From Spirochaetaceae bacterium (GTDB taxonomy: Bacteria > Spirochaetota > Spirochaetia > DSM-27196 > SLST01): 8,742 nucleotides of DNA. A model generated the notes under the pieces. That model searched no databases. It worked only from the letters and a program-made list of their open reading frames with translations, and was not told the origin of the DNA. Where the stretch lies: positions 1 through 8,742 of the forward strand of contig SKVA01000330.1 in the NCBI GenBank assembly GCA_007129695.1, given 5' to 3'. Shown one piece after another: positions 1 through 6,268 of the stretch; position 1 is the stretch's first letter; each line of letters starts with the position of its first letter. The translations under genes were made by a program, and so were the position numbers.

Positions 1-103
1 ACGACTCACTCATCGCAGGTTCCCGGTTCGCGGGGGCCACTCATGGCGCCGGTCAATCGGCCTTCGCGGGGTCTGCGCCTGGCGGCCCGGCGCGCAGGGG
101 CGA

Positions 104-128
104 GGAGGACCGGCGATGCCGGTCCTCC
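104..128 (-). terminator. Perfect stem-loop after the ABC operon, no U-tract
   Basis: An uninterrupted 11-bp inverted repeat (104-114 pairs with 118-128) closes on a 3-nt loop, GAT on the plus strand and ATC on the minus strand. It lies about 20 nt past the stop codon of the binding-protein gene, where a transcript end would be expected. Neither strand has a T-run after the stem: the minus strand continues TCGCCCCTGCG. It therefore does not fit a classical intrinsic terminator. It may be a U-less terminator, a 3'-end stabilising hairpin that protects the mRNA, or part of a Rho-dependent end. The pairing is seen directly; the role is inferred. The remaining bases 1-103 contain no gene I can support. 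Confidence 0.5.
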
Positions 129-148
129 GGTCAGAATGCAGGGGTGCG

Positions 149-1648
149 TCACCGCCCGCTGAGGAACACGTCGAACTGACGCTGAGCCTCGCGTTGCACG
201 TTGCGCAAACCCGCAGCCTCCAGTTCGCGGATCATCCGCGGAACCTCGACCGACGGATCGGTCGTGCCCGTCACCAGGCCGGCCCAGTAGCGGTCGCGGA
301 TCGCGCGGATCGCGGCCATCTCGGTCTCCACGGAGGCGATGTCGAACGTGAACCCGATCGCGTTCGTCGCTTCAAGATCGCTGTACCCGTCGAAGATCAC
401 CTGCCACATGTTCGGATCGACATCGATGCCTTCGGCGGCCTCGACCGAGCTCAGCGAGTAGGAGCCCTGCGAGAACGGCCACGGTCGGTAGCGCTCGCGT
501 CCGGTGGTTGTCACCTGTACCAGACCCTGTGGCGTACGGTTCCAGTGCGTCCCCTCGATCCCGTAGCGCAGAATGTCACGATAGACCTGGTTGGTGTTGA
601 CCAGCTGCTGGTATCGGAGCGCGGCCTCCTTGTGCAGCGAATCGGCGCTGATCGCGTTCATCGCTCCGCGAATCGACGCGGTCGACAGGAACGGACCGCT
701 GAACCGCGAGATCACCTGGGGATAGCCGTCGGCGCCGGTCCAGATCGCATCGGCACCGTAGAAGCCCTGCCCGACCTTCACCGGGATGTAGCGAGGCGCA
801 TCGGTGATCGTCGCTGCGTCGCGGTTGATGTAGCCGGCATTGAACCACTCGTGGAGCTTCACGAGCCGGTCGTACATGTCGGGGTGTTCGACGGTCACGA
901 CGATCCGGTCCGAATCGCGCGTACCGACCGCGGAGTACGGGATACCGAGCATCGCGTCGCGGTTGACCATGTCGAACAACGCGTCGAGCCCGGCGAACCC
1001 TCCCTGCATCAGGAACAGCGGATAGCGTCCTTCGGCGCCGATGAGCCCGTCGTTGTACGCCCGCTTCGCGGCGGTGAGATAAGGCTCGAGCTCGAAGAAG
1101 GTCATGTCGTCGTTCGGCAGCTGCGGCGGGCTCATGCCGAGCGTGTCCACGAAGAGGTCACGATCGAAGCGGAAGAAGAGCTCCGCGGCGTAGTCCTTCT
1201 TCACCGGGATCGCGCGGATCCGCCCGTCGACCATCGCGCCTTCCCAGACGATATCGGGCATCGTCTCGTAGAGTGCGGGGGCTGCGGTCGCGAGCAGATC
1301 GGTTATGTCTGCGAAGTACCCGGCTCGCGCCTGTACGGAGAAGTTGTTGAACCACTCCGACGTGAACGCCATGTCCCAATCGTCACCGGCGGACATCGCG
1401 AGCATCGTCCGATCGTTGTCGTAGTAAAGGGTGGTCACTCGGGCTCCCACCTCGCGTACCGAGATCTCGTTCAGCACCGCTTCCACGGCAGCCTGGTCTG
1501 GAGGCACCTGTCCGGGATTCCCCATGATCCAGATCAGGTCCACCACGCCGTCCGCAGCCGCCTGACCCTGGCCCCCCGCGTACAACGCGAGCGGAGCCAG
1601 GAACAGTAGCGACAGCGCAACGACCAGCACAGTCATTCGCCTACCCAT
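149..1648 (-). CDS. Sugar ABC transporter solute-binding protein, LplA/DUF3502 type
   Basis: A 499-residue extracytoplasmic binding protein that would capture a sugar or oligosaccharide in the periplasm and deliver it to the two upstream permeases. Residues 1-24 form a signal peptide: MGRR, a hydrophobic core, then LYA before GGQGQA. There is no lipobox cysteine, so signal peptidase I cleavage after about A24 is likely. The mature protein has the long type of family 1 binding fold (for example GYINRDAAT at 272-280). Its C-terminus resembles DUF3502 of LplA-like proteins: RYGIEGTHWN at 361-370, then a final helix with ELEAAGLRNVQREAQRQFDVFL (split here at 475-484 and 485-496). I chose the ATG at 1648 because AAGGAGG lies 5 nt upstream; an in-frame GTG at 1702 lacks a Shine-Dalgarno and would put a charged stretch before the signal peptide. 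It is the last gene of the importer operon. The ligand cannot be read from the sequence. The family assignment is firm. Confidence 0.92.
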   Translation of the reverse strand: MGRRMTVLVVALSLLFLAPLALYAGGQGQAAADGVVDLIWIMGNPGQVPPDQAAVEAVLNEISVREVGARVTTLYYDNDRTMLAMSAGDDWDMAFTSEWFNNFSVQARAGYFADITDLLATAAPALYETMPDIVWEGAMVDGRIRAIPVKKDYAAELFFRFDRDLFVDTLGMSPPQLPNDDMTFFELEPYLTAAKRAYNDGLIGAEGRYPLFLMQGGFAGLDALFDMVNRDAMLGIPYSAVGTRDSDRIVVTVEHPDMYDRLVKLHEWFNAGYINRDAATITDAPRYIPVKVGQGFYGADAIWTGADGYPQVISRFSGPFLSTASIRGAMNAISADSLHKEAALRYQQLVNTNQVYRDILRYGIEGTHWNRTPQGLVQVTTTGRERYRPWPFSQGSYSLSSVEAAEGIDVDPNMWQVIFDGYSDLEATNAIGFTFDIASVETEMAAIRAIRDRYWAGLVTGTTDPSVEVPRMIRELEAAGLRNVQREAQRQFDVFLSGR

Positions 1649-1653
1649 TTCGG

Positions 1654-1660
1654 CCTCCTT
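1654..1660 (-). promoter_or_regulatory. Ribosome binding site of the binding-protein gene
   Basis: AAGGAGG on the minus strand, 5 nt before the ATG at 1648. It is the strongest Shine-Dalgarno in the operon, which fits the need for more binding protein than permease. It also decides the start against the upstream in-frame GTG at 1702. Confidence 0.85.
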
Positions 1661-1712
1661 CTGTATTTCCGTCCACCGGCATACGCCGATGTGAATGCCC
1701 ACCCGATTCTGA

Positions 1713-2666
1713 TCAGCCCTTGACCGCTCCGATTGTCAGCCCCGATACGAAGTACTTCTGAAAGAACGGGTATGACAGCGCTATCGGAATCACGACCACC
1801 ATCACGATCGCCATCCGGGCCGACTCGGCCGGCATCCGGGCGATGTCCTCTCCACTGAGGTACTGGGCGCTCCGGGTAAGGAACTGGATGCTCCGGTCTA
1901 TGCTGACCAGCACGTACTGAAGCGGAAACATGTGCTGATGGGTCGACTGGATGTAGATCAGGGTCAGAAACCAGTCGTTCCAGTATGCGAAGGAGAGAAA
2001 CAAGCCGATCGTCGCGAGCGCCGGCAGTGAAACCGGGAGTACGATACGGTAGAAGATCGTGTGCTGCCCGGCCCCGTCGATCTTCGCCGATTCGATCACC
2101 GAGTCCGGAATGGTCTGCTGGAAGAAGGTTCGCAGGATTATCACGTAGAACGACGTCACCGCGATCGGCAGAATCAGCGCCCAGTACGTGTTACCGAGCT
2201 GCAAGAGCCGGGTGTTGATCAGGTACGACGCGACAAGCCCCCCGCTGAACAGCATCGGGATGAAGATGAGCCAGGTGTAGAGCTTTCGAAACCGGAACGT
2301 CTTCCGCGACAGCACGTAGCCCATCGCGGAGTTCAGGTAGACGCCGACCAGCGTTCCAGAGACGGTTACCCCGACCGAAACCAGAAACGCGCGGCCGACC
2401 AGGCTGCGCGACACCCAGAGATAGCGGTACGCGTTGAGCGACCACGCGTCGGGGATGAACCGGTATCCGTAGACCTGGATCGACTGGTTCGAAGAGAGCG
2501 AGATGATCAGCACGAACACGACCGGGATCACGCAGATCGCCGCGATCAGGATGAAGATGAACGAGAACACCAAGTTGACGGCTACCGGGATGCGGTTGAG
2601 CCGCGCGCCGACCGCAGGAAGCTTACGGTGGGTTACCTCTTCATGCCCGGCAAGTACACTGGCCAC
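1713..2666 (-). CDS. Carbohydrate ABC transporter permease, LplC/YtcP (MalG-like) type
   Basis: A 317-residue inner-membrane permease, one half of the translocation channel for the imported sugar. About six membrane segments are visible, at roughly 30-58, 92-118, 130-152, 160-180, 214-238 and 285-305. The EAA loop that docks the ATPase is clear at 192-211 (ESAKIDGAG, then IVLP). The C-terminus FFQKYFVSGLTIGAVKG is typical of the LplC/YtcP group of the MalG family. The start is a GTG at 2666 with AGGAGAG 4 nt upstream. That Shine-Dalgarno overlaps the stop codon of the preceding permease at 2676-2678, so the two are probably translationally coupled. No ATPase gene accompanies the pair, so a shared MsmK/MsmX-type ATPase encoded elsewhere is expected, as for many importers of this class. 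Length and motifs are normal. Confidence 0.93.
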   Translation of the reverse strand: MASVLAGHEEVTHRKLPAVGARLNRIPVAVNLVFSFIFILIAAICVIPVVFVLIISLSSNQSIQVYGYRFIPDAWSLNAYRYLWVSRSLVGRAFLVSVGVTVSGTLVGVYLNSAMGYVLSRKTFRFRKLYTWLIFIPMLFSGGLVASYLINTRLLQLGNTYWALILPIAVTSFYVIILRTFFQQTIPDSVIESAKIDGAGQHTIFYRIVLPVSLPALATIGLFLSFAYWNDWFLTLIYIQSTHQHMFPLQYVLVSIDRSIQFLTRSAQYLSGEDIARMPAESARMAIVMVVVIPIALSYPFFQKYFVSGLTIGAVKG

Positions 2667-2670
2667 TGAT

Positions 2671-2677
2671 CTCTCCT
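2671..2677 (-). promoter_or_regulatory. Ribosome binding site of second permease, overlapping upstream stop
   Basis: AGGAGAG on the minus strand, 4 nt before the GTG start at 2666. It overlaps the TAG stop of the first permease (2676-2678), a layout that supports coupled translation and decides the GTG start. Confidence 0.7.
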
Positions 2678-3608
2678 AGAACAACGAGTTCTCCGGGTCG
2701 AGCCGGAGAACGATGAAATTTGCGGTCAGGATCGTGAACAACCCGAAGACCGACTGCATGAACGCTGCCGCCGATGAAAAGCCGATGTTGTTCATCCCCA
2801 TGAGCGCCTTGTACACGTAGACGTCGATCGTCTGCGTCGCGGATATGAGCGCGCCAGAGTCCCTGGGAACCATGTAGAACAACCCGAAGTCGGTGGAGAA
2901 GATGCGCCCCACCGACAGAATGAACAGGATCGTCATGACCGGTCGCAGCATCGGCAACGTGATGCGCCAGACCTGCTGCCATTTGGATGCGCCGTCGATT
3001 ACCGCCGCTTCATACAATTGGCCATCAATTCCAGAGATTGCTGCCAGGTAGAGCACCATCCCGTACCCCATCCCCTTCCAGAGGTTCGTGAAGACCAGTA
3101 TATACGGCCAGGGACGCGGGCTCAGGTACCACTGTACCTCCTCCATCCCGACGGTCAGCAATAACCGGTTCACCAGTCCGCGGTCTACGCTCAGAAAAGA
3201 GAACACGAAGTAGCTCACGACTACCCAGGAGAGGAAGTGCGGCAGGAAGATCATCGTCTGACAGACTTTCGCAAGGCGGGCCGAATGAAGCTGCGACAGC
3301 ATGATCGCGAGCGTGACGGGAACCAGAATCCCGAGCACGATGAACGCGGCATTGTAGAGGAGGGTATTGCGGAACATGATCGCCGGGTCGGGCGTGGCAA
3401 AGAGAAACCTGAAGTTGTCAAAACCGACCCATTCGCTGCGGAGCAGGCTGACGATGAAGTTGGCCCCTCGAATCGGGCGATACCGCTTGAACGCAATGAT
3501 GATGCCGAACATCGGAAGATAGGTGAACAGGATGTACCAGACGGTCGTCGGGAGCGCGAGCGCGATGAGCTCGACGTCATCCTTCGTGGCCTTCCGCTTC
3601 ACTCTCAA
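2676..3608 (-). CDS. Carbohydrate ABC transporter permease, LplB/YteP (MalF-like) type
   Basis: A 310-residue inner-membrane permease that should pair with the permease encoded just downstream. Hydrophobic segments lie at roughly 15-40, 82-106, 118-140, 165-192, 222-238 and 283-302. The EAA loop is at 199-220 (YEAAVIDGASKW, then ITLPM). The N-terminal LPTTVWYILFTYLPMFGIIIAF region and the C-terminal LDPENSLF are typical of the LplB/YteP group; FDNFRFLF at 63-70 matches the conserved segment before the second membrane helix. The annotated start is TTG at 3608, preceded by GGGGAA at 3612-3617. An in-frame GTG at 3602 is possible but sits further (11 nt) from that Shine-Dalgarno; the difference is two residues. 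It is the first gene of the importer operon, whose candidate promoter and operator lie just upstream. Confidence 0.92.
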   Translation of the reverse strand: MRVKRKATKDDVELIALALPTTVWYILFTYLPMFGIIIAFKRYRPIRGANFIVSLLRSEWVGFDNFRFLFATPDPAIMFRNTLLYNAAFIVLGILVPVTLAIMLSQLHSARLAKVCQTMIFLPHFLSWVVVSYFVFSFLSVDRGLVNRLLLTVGMEEVQWYLSPRPWPYILVFTNLWKGMGYGMVLYLAAISGIDGQLYEAAVIDGASKWQQVWRITLPMLRPVMTILFILSVGRIFSTDFGLFYMVPRDSGALISATQTIDVYVYKALMGMNNIGFSSAAAFMQSVFGLFTILTANFIVLRLDPENSLF

Positions 3609-3627
3609 GAATTCCCCACTCGGCTGT

Positions 3628-3654
3628 GACTACCACGATCGCTCGATGGTAGTC
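3628..3654 (-). promoter_or_regulatory. Inverted repeat: operator or 5'-UTR hairpin of the importer operon
   Basis: GACTACCA (3628-3635) and TGGTAGTC (3647-3654) form a perfect 8-bp inverted repeat separated by 11 nt. Read as minus-strand RNA, the 11-nt centre can extend the stem by 3 bp (CGA with UCG) after a single bulged U, and is capped by GCGA, which fits the GNRA tetraloop rule. The element lies about 20 nt before the permease start codon and roughly 20-50 nt downstream of the inferred transcription start. It could be a repressor operator acting as a roadblock, or an RNA hairpin in the leader. The third half-site at 3679-3686 favours a DNA-binding protein; the GNRA cap favours RNA. No regulator gene is in the window. 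Confidence 0.6.
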
Positions 3655-3678
3655 CGGAATCACGGGACCTCTGCTGGC

Positions 3679-3686
3679 TGGTAGTG
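3679..3686. promoter_or_regulatory. Third TGGTAGT half-site over the candidate -10
   Basis: TGGTAGTG repeats seven of eight bases of the right arm at 3647-3654, in the same orientation and exactly 32 bp away, close to three helical turns. It overlaps the candidate minus-strand -10 box. This spacing and position are what a repressor contacting the same DNA face would use. No symmetric partner is seen at the matching left position. Confidence 0.4.
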
Positions 3687-3711
3687 TATCATGACCTCAC
3701 GGAGCCGTAAA
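3683..3711 (-). promoter_or_regulatory. Candidate sigma-70 promoter of the importer operon
   Basis: On the minus strand TTTACG (3706-3711) and TACACT (3683-3688) match the -35 and -10 consensus at four of six positions each, with an ideal 17-bp spacer. A run of seven T residues (minus strand) lies just upstream and could act like an UP element. Transcription would begin near 3676, giving a leader of about 68 nt before the permease start. This is a motif match only. Confidence 0.45.
3687..3692 (+). promoter_or_regulatory. Possible -10 box for the plus-strand operon
   Basis: TATCAT matches the -10 consensus at five of six positions and is followed by about 50 nt of leader before the SIS gene. 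The hexamer 17 bp upstream (GGGACC, 3664-3669) is a poor -35, so the site would need an activator. It overlaps the -10 region of the divergent importer promoter, which would let a single regulator control both directions. Weak call. Confidence 0.25.
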
Positions 3712-3737
3712 CGAAAAAAATCGGGTGCGAACGGATT

Positions 3738-3742
3738 GGAGG
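3738..3742 (+). promoter_or_regulatory. Ribosome binding site of the SIS gene
   Basis: GGAGG lies 4 nt before the GTG at 3747. It supports a GTG start, there being no suitable in-frame ATG nearby. Confidence 0.65.
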
Positions 3743-3746
3743 CAGT

Positions 3747-5516
3747 GTGGGATATCGAGAAGATGCCAAGCGCTTTGTGGAGCCGCAGTCGCAGTTCCAG
3801 CTCGGCTTCCTGGTCACCGAATCGAGCCATCCTCTGACCCGCGACCTGGACGCGACGTTCCAGCGTTCTACGCGGGACGGAGTGAGGCAGCTCCTGCTGG
3901 TAGACGAGGATATCGTCGCAGCATTACCCGCGCAGATCGATTCAAAAGGGCTCGAGCGACTCGCGCACGAGCTGCACGGCGCCACCCGGCGCGGCAGCAC
4001 GATCGTCTTTTCCGGGTGCGGGTCGACCGGGCGCCTGGCCGTGCTTCTGGAATCGATGTGGCGCCGCTTCTGGTATGAGGCGGCAGCCGCACGCGTCAGC
4101 CCCCCGCATCCCGATACCGCCGACCGCGTTCGCGGAATCATCACCGGCGGTGACCGGGCGCTGATCCGGTCGGCAGAGAGCTTCGAGGACTACCAGGAGT
4201 TCGGAAGGGAGCAGACGCGGGAGCTCGACCTCCGGGAGGGCGACCTGTTCATCGCGATCTCAGAAGGCGGGGAAACCTCGTCGGTGATCGGAAGCGCTCA
4301 CGAGGCGGCCGATCGCGGATGCACGGTGTTCTTCCTCTACAACAACCCGACCGAACTGCTCGTCGAGCGGATCGAACGGAGCCGCGCGCTGATCACCGAC
4401 GATCGCGTGACCGCGATCGATCTGACGACCGGGCCGATGGCGCTCTCAGGATCCACCCGGATGCAGGCTACAAGCGCGGAGCTGCTGTTCGTCGGCGCTG
4501 CGATGGAACGCGCGGTGTATGCGACGCTGACCAGCGGTGAGTTGGACCGTCTTGGGATCGATCCTCGCACGCCGGCCGACTGGATCGCGTCTACGCGCGC
4601 GCTCCTTTCCGCGCTGAGGTCGGACGCGTGCGTGGAGACCCTGGCGGCAATCGTCGAGCGGGAAGCGACGGTGTACGATCGGGGCCGGATGGTCGCGTAC
4701 TCGGCGGACGGGTTCCTGCTCGACGTGTTCGCCGACGTGACCGAGCGCACGCCGACGTTTTCGATCCCGCCGCTGAAGAGGCGTTCGCAGATGAGCTCGG
4801 CACCCGACCCGTGGGCGGTCGCGTATCACCCCGGGCTGCGTGGCGCCGGCGCGTGGAGAGCGATGCTCGGGCGCGAACCCGCCGGGTTGTCGTGGACGGC
4901 CGACACGTACCGGAGACTCGGCGCGGATCACCTGGCGGAGGCCCCCCCGCGGCTCGACGAGGAAGAGATACGCGAGTATCCGGTCGGCGATGAGACGATC
5001 GGGTACTACCGGGAATCGCTCGATCTGATCGTGCAGATCGTGACCGACGGCTGTTTTGGCTGTGCGCCGGTCCGCGACGCGGCGCTGGAGCAGGCGCCCG
5101 GCGGCGCGGTGGAGTCGCGCGCGCTCGTGATCGACAGCAGACTCTCCTCTGATGAGTCCGGCACATCCTGCGCACCGACGGCGGCACCGGACGAATGGCG
5201 ACTGCCGCTCCCGCTCCCGAAGAGTCCGATCGATCTCTTCCATCATCTGGCGATCAAGCTCGTGTTCAACACGATCTCCACGGCGACGATGGCGCGGATG
5301 GGGCGCGTACGCGGAAACTGGATGGTCCAGGTCTCGCCGACCAACAAGAAGCTCATCGACCGGAGCATCCGGATCATCGCGGACATCACGGGCCACGACT
5401 ACGCGAGCGCTGCAGAGCTGCTCTTCCGCGCCCGGGAGGAGCGGGGCGACGCGCCGTCGCTCGTGAAGGATGTGCTCGACCGTGTTTCGGCGCTCGACCA
5501 CGCTCAAAAAGATTGA
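3747..5516 (+). CDS. Double-SIS protein of the MurQ / glucokinase-regulatory-protein family
   Basis: A 589-residue cytoplasmic protein with two tandem SIS (sugar isomerase) domains, about twice the length of MurQ (near 300) and close to animal GKRP (near 625). SIS1 carries the phosphosugar loop SGCGSTGRL (89-97), GGDRALIRSAESFED (134-148), ISEGGETSS (171-179) and LSGSTRM (233-239). SIS2 carries ADVTERTPTF (329-338), KLVFNTISTA (504-513) and a MurQ/GKRP-like tail from GNWMVQVSPTNKKL (523-536) onward. By hand alignment to E. coli MurQ, Glu114 matches E147 in SIS1, but the Glu83 position in SIS1 is Met/Trp (ESMW). SIS2 has the glutamate instead, E333 in DVTERTPTF against DASECPPTY of MurQ. The function may be lactyl-ether cleavage, a related phosphosugar lyase or isomerase, or sugar-phosphate sensing. 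It is first in the plus-strand operon, divergent from the importer. The family is firm; the activity is open. Confidence 0.82.
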   Translation: MGYREDAKRFVEPQSQFQLGFLVTESSHPLTRDLDATFQRSTRDGVRQLLLVDEDIVAALPAQIDSKGLERLAHELHGATRRGSTIVFSGCGSTGRLAVLLESMWRRFWYEAAAARVSPPHPDTADRVRGIITGGDRALIRSAESFEDYQEFGREQTRELDLREGDLFIAISEGGETSSVIGSAHEAADRGCTVFFLYNNPTELLVERIERSRALITDDRVTAIDLTTGPMALSGSTRMQATSAELLFVGAAMERAVYATLTSGELDRLGIDPRTPADWIASTRALLSALRSDACVETLAAIVEREATVYDRGRMVAYSADGFLLDVFADVTERTPTFSIPPLKRRSQMSSAPDPWAVAYHPGLRGAGAWRAMLGREPAGLSWTADTYRRLGADHLAEAPPRLDEEEIREYPVGDETIGYYRESLDLIVQIVTDGCFGCAPVRDAALEQAPGGAVESRALVIDSRLSSDESGTSCAPTAAPDEWRLPLPLPKSPIDLFHHLAIKLVFNTISTATMARMGRVRGNWMVQVSPTNKKLIDRSIRIIADITGHDYASAAELLFRAREERGDAPSLVKDVLDRVSALDHAQKD

Positions 5517-5541
5517 CAGCTCGCCGACCCGGGTTTAGGCT
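5513..5541 (+). promoter_or_regulatory. Internal promoter, consensus -35, for a near-leaderless mRNA
   Basis: TTGACA (5513-5518), a perfect -35 box, overlaps the TGA stop of the SIS gene. Exactly 17 bp later TAGGCT (5536-5541) keeps the three key -10 positions (T, A and final T; the TAnnnT pattern). Transcription should start near 5548, and the ATG of the dehydrogenase is at 5551, leaving a leader of only a few bases. The gap of 34 nt has no Shine-Dalgarno, consistent with leaderless translation. The motif match is seen; activity is inferred. Confidence 0.5.
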
Positions 5542-5550
5542 GAACGCTCC

Positions 5551-6258
5551 ATGAACATACTCGCCGTCGGCGGCAGCGGTATCGTTGGGACGATCGTGAT
5601 CCCGTTTCTCCAGCGCGACCACGCCGTCCGCGTGTACGACCTTGCCCCGCCGAAGGCCGATGGATGCGACTTCGTTTCGGGCACCGTAACCGACCACCAG
5701 GCGCTGTGCGCCGCGACAAGCGGCACCGACGCGCTGATCTACATGGCGATGGGAAACCAGCGGTGGGCCGAGTGGGACGGCTCACAGACCGCGATGGACG
5801 TCAACGTGAAGGGTCTCCACTTCGCGCTGCGCGCCGCGGCGGAGTCAGGGATCACGCAGGCGGTCTACTGCAGCACGATGTCGGTGTACGCGAATCTCCA
5901 GCACCGGTACTTCATCGATGAGGACGTAGAGCCCGATGAGACCAATATCTACGGGTTCACGAAGTGCCTCGGGGAGGAGGTCTGCCGCAACGCGTCGCGG
6001 CGCTGGGCGATGAACGTCAGCGCGCTGCGGCTCTGCCTTCCGTTGGCACCGGAGGAGTGGCAGGCGCGGATGCGCCGCGACACACCCGACTTCGCGACAT
6101 CGGGCGATGACGTCGCCCGAGCGATGCTCGCCGCGCTCGACCTGCGGGCCGGCTTCCAGGCGTTCATGATCGGCGGAGACTACGAAGGCAAGATTCTGAA
6201 CATGGCCAAGGCGAAACGGCTGCTCGGTTGGGAGCCGGCAGCGCGACCGACGAAGTGA
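5551..6258 (+). CDS. NAD-dependent sugar dehydrogenase/epimerase, short extended-SDR
   Basis: A 235-residue Rossmann-fold enzyme of the NAD-dependent epimerase/dehydratase family. The dinucleotide loop GGSGIVG is at 7-13, D30 ends the second strand (NAD rather than NADP preference), CSTMSVY at 107-113 supplies the serine, and YGFTK at 134-138 the catalytic Tyr and Lys. It is shorter than most epimerases (about 300-330) and, in length and in the tail with YGFTKCLGEE and LLGWEP, resembles uronate dehydrogenase, an SDR that oxidises a sugar at C1 to a lactone. The start at the ATG is fixed by the first beta strand (MNILAV). There is no Shine-Dalgarno, but a promoter motif is directly upstream. 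An aldose 1-dehydrogenase would fit between a phosphosugar enzyme and the aldonate-type enzymes downstream; epimerase remains possible. The substrate is unknown. Confidence 0.8.
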   Translation: MNILAVGGSGIVGTIVIPFLQRDHAVRVYDLAPPKADGCDFVSGTVTDHQALCAATSGTDALIYMAMGNQRWAEWDGSQTAMDVNVKGLHFALRAAAESGITQAVYCSTMSVYANLQHRYFIDEDVEPDETNIYGFTKCLGEEVCRNASRRWAMNVSALRLCLPLAPEEWQARMRRDTPDFATSGDDVARAMLAALDLRAGFQAFMIGGDYEGKILNMAKAKRLLGWEPAARPTK

Positions 6259-6263
6259 GGAGG
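6257..6263 (+). promoter_or_regulatory. Ribosome binding site of the RidA-like gene
   Basis: GAGGAGG overlaps the TGA stop of the dehydrogenase (6256-6258) and lies 5 nt before the ATG at 6269, suggesting translational coupling. Confidence 0.75.
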
Positions 6264-6268
6264 CATCG

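Noticed and set aside
1..43. Possible start of another minus-strand gene (ATG at 43 or ATG at 12)
   Set aside because: The frame from ATG 43 stops after 12 codons. The frame from ATG 12 has only four codons in the window and no convincing Shine-Dalgarno, so nothing can be supported.
73..97. Inverted repeat CTGCGC / GCGCAG
   Set aside because: Only 6 bp with a 13-nt loop in very GC-rich DNA; expected by chance and weaker than the adjacent 104-128 stem.
116..1609. Long plus-strand open frame (about 497 codons) opposite the binding-protein gene
   Set aside because: It is antisense to a gene with a clear signal peptide and family motifs. Its translation is rich in Arg, His, Asp and Val with no domain, the usual mirror image of GC-rich codon bias. 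No Shine-Dalgarno supports it.
1678..1699. Short inverted repeat GGCAT / ATGCC between second permease and binding protein
   Set aside because: Five base pairs with a 12-nt loop and no T-run; too weak to call an attenuator or processing site.
4446..5507. Minus-strand open frame of 353 codons opposite the SIS gene
   Set aside because: Arg-rich, with no domain and no ribosome binding site, and fully inside a gene with conserved SIS motifs.
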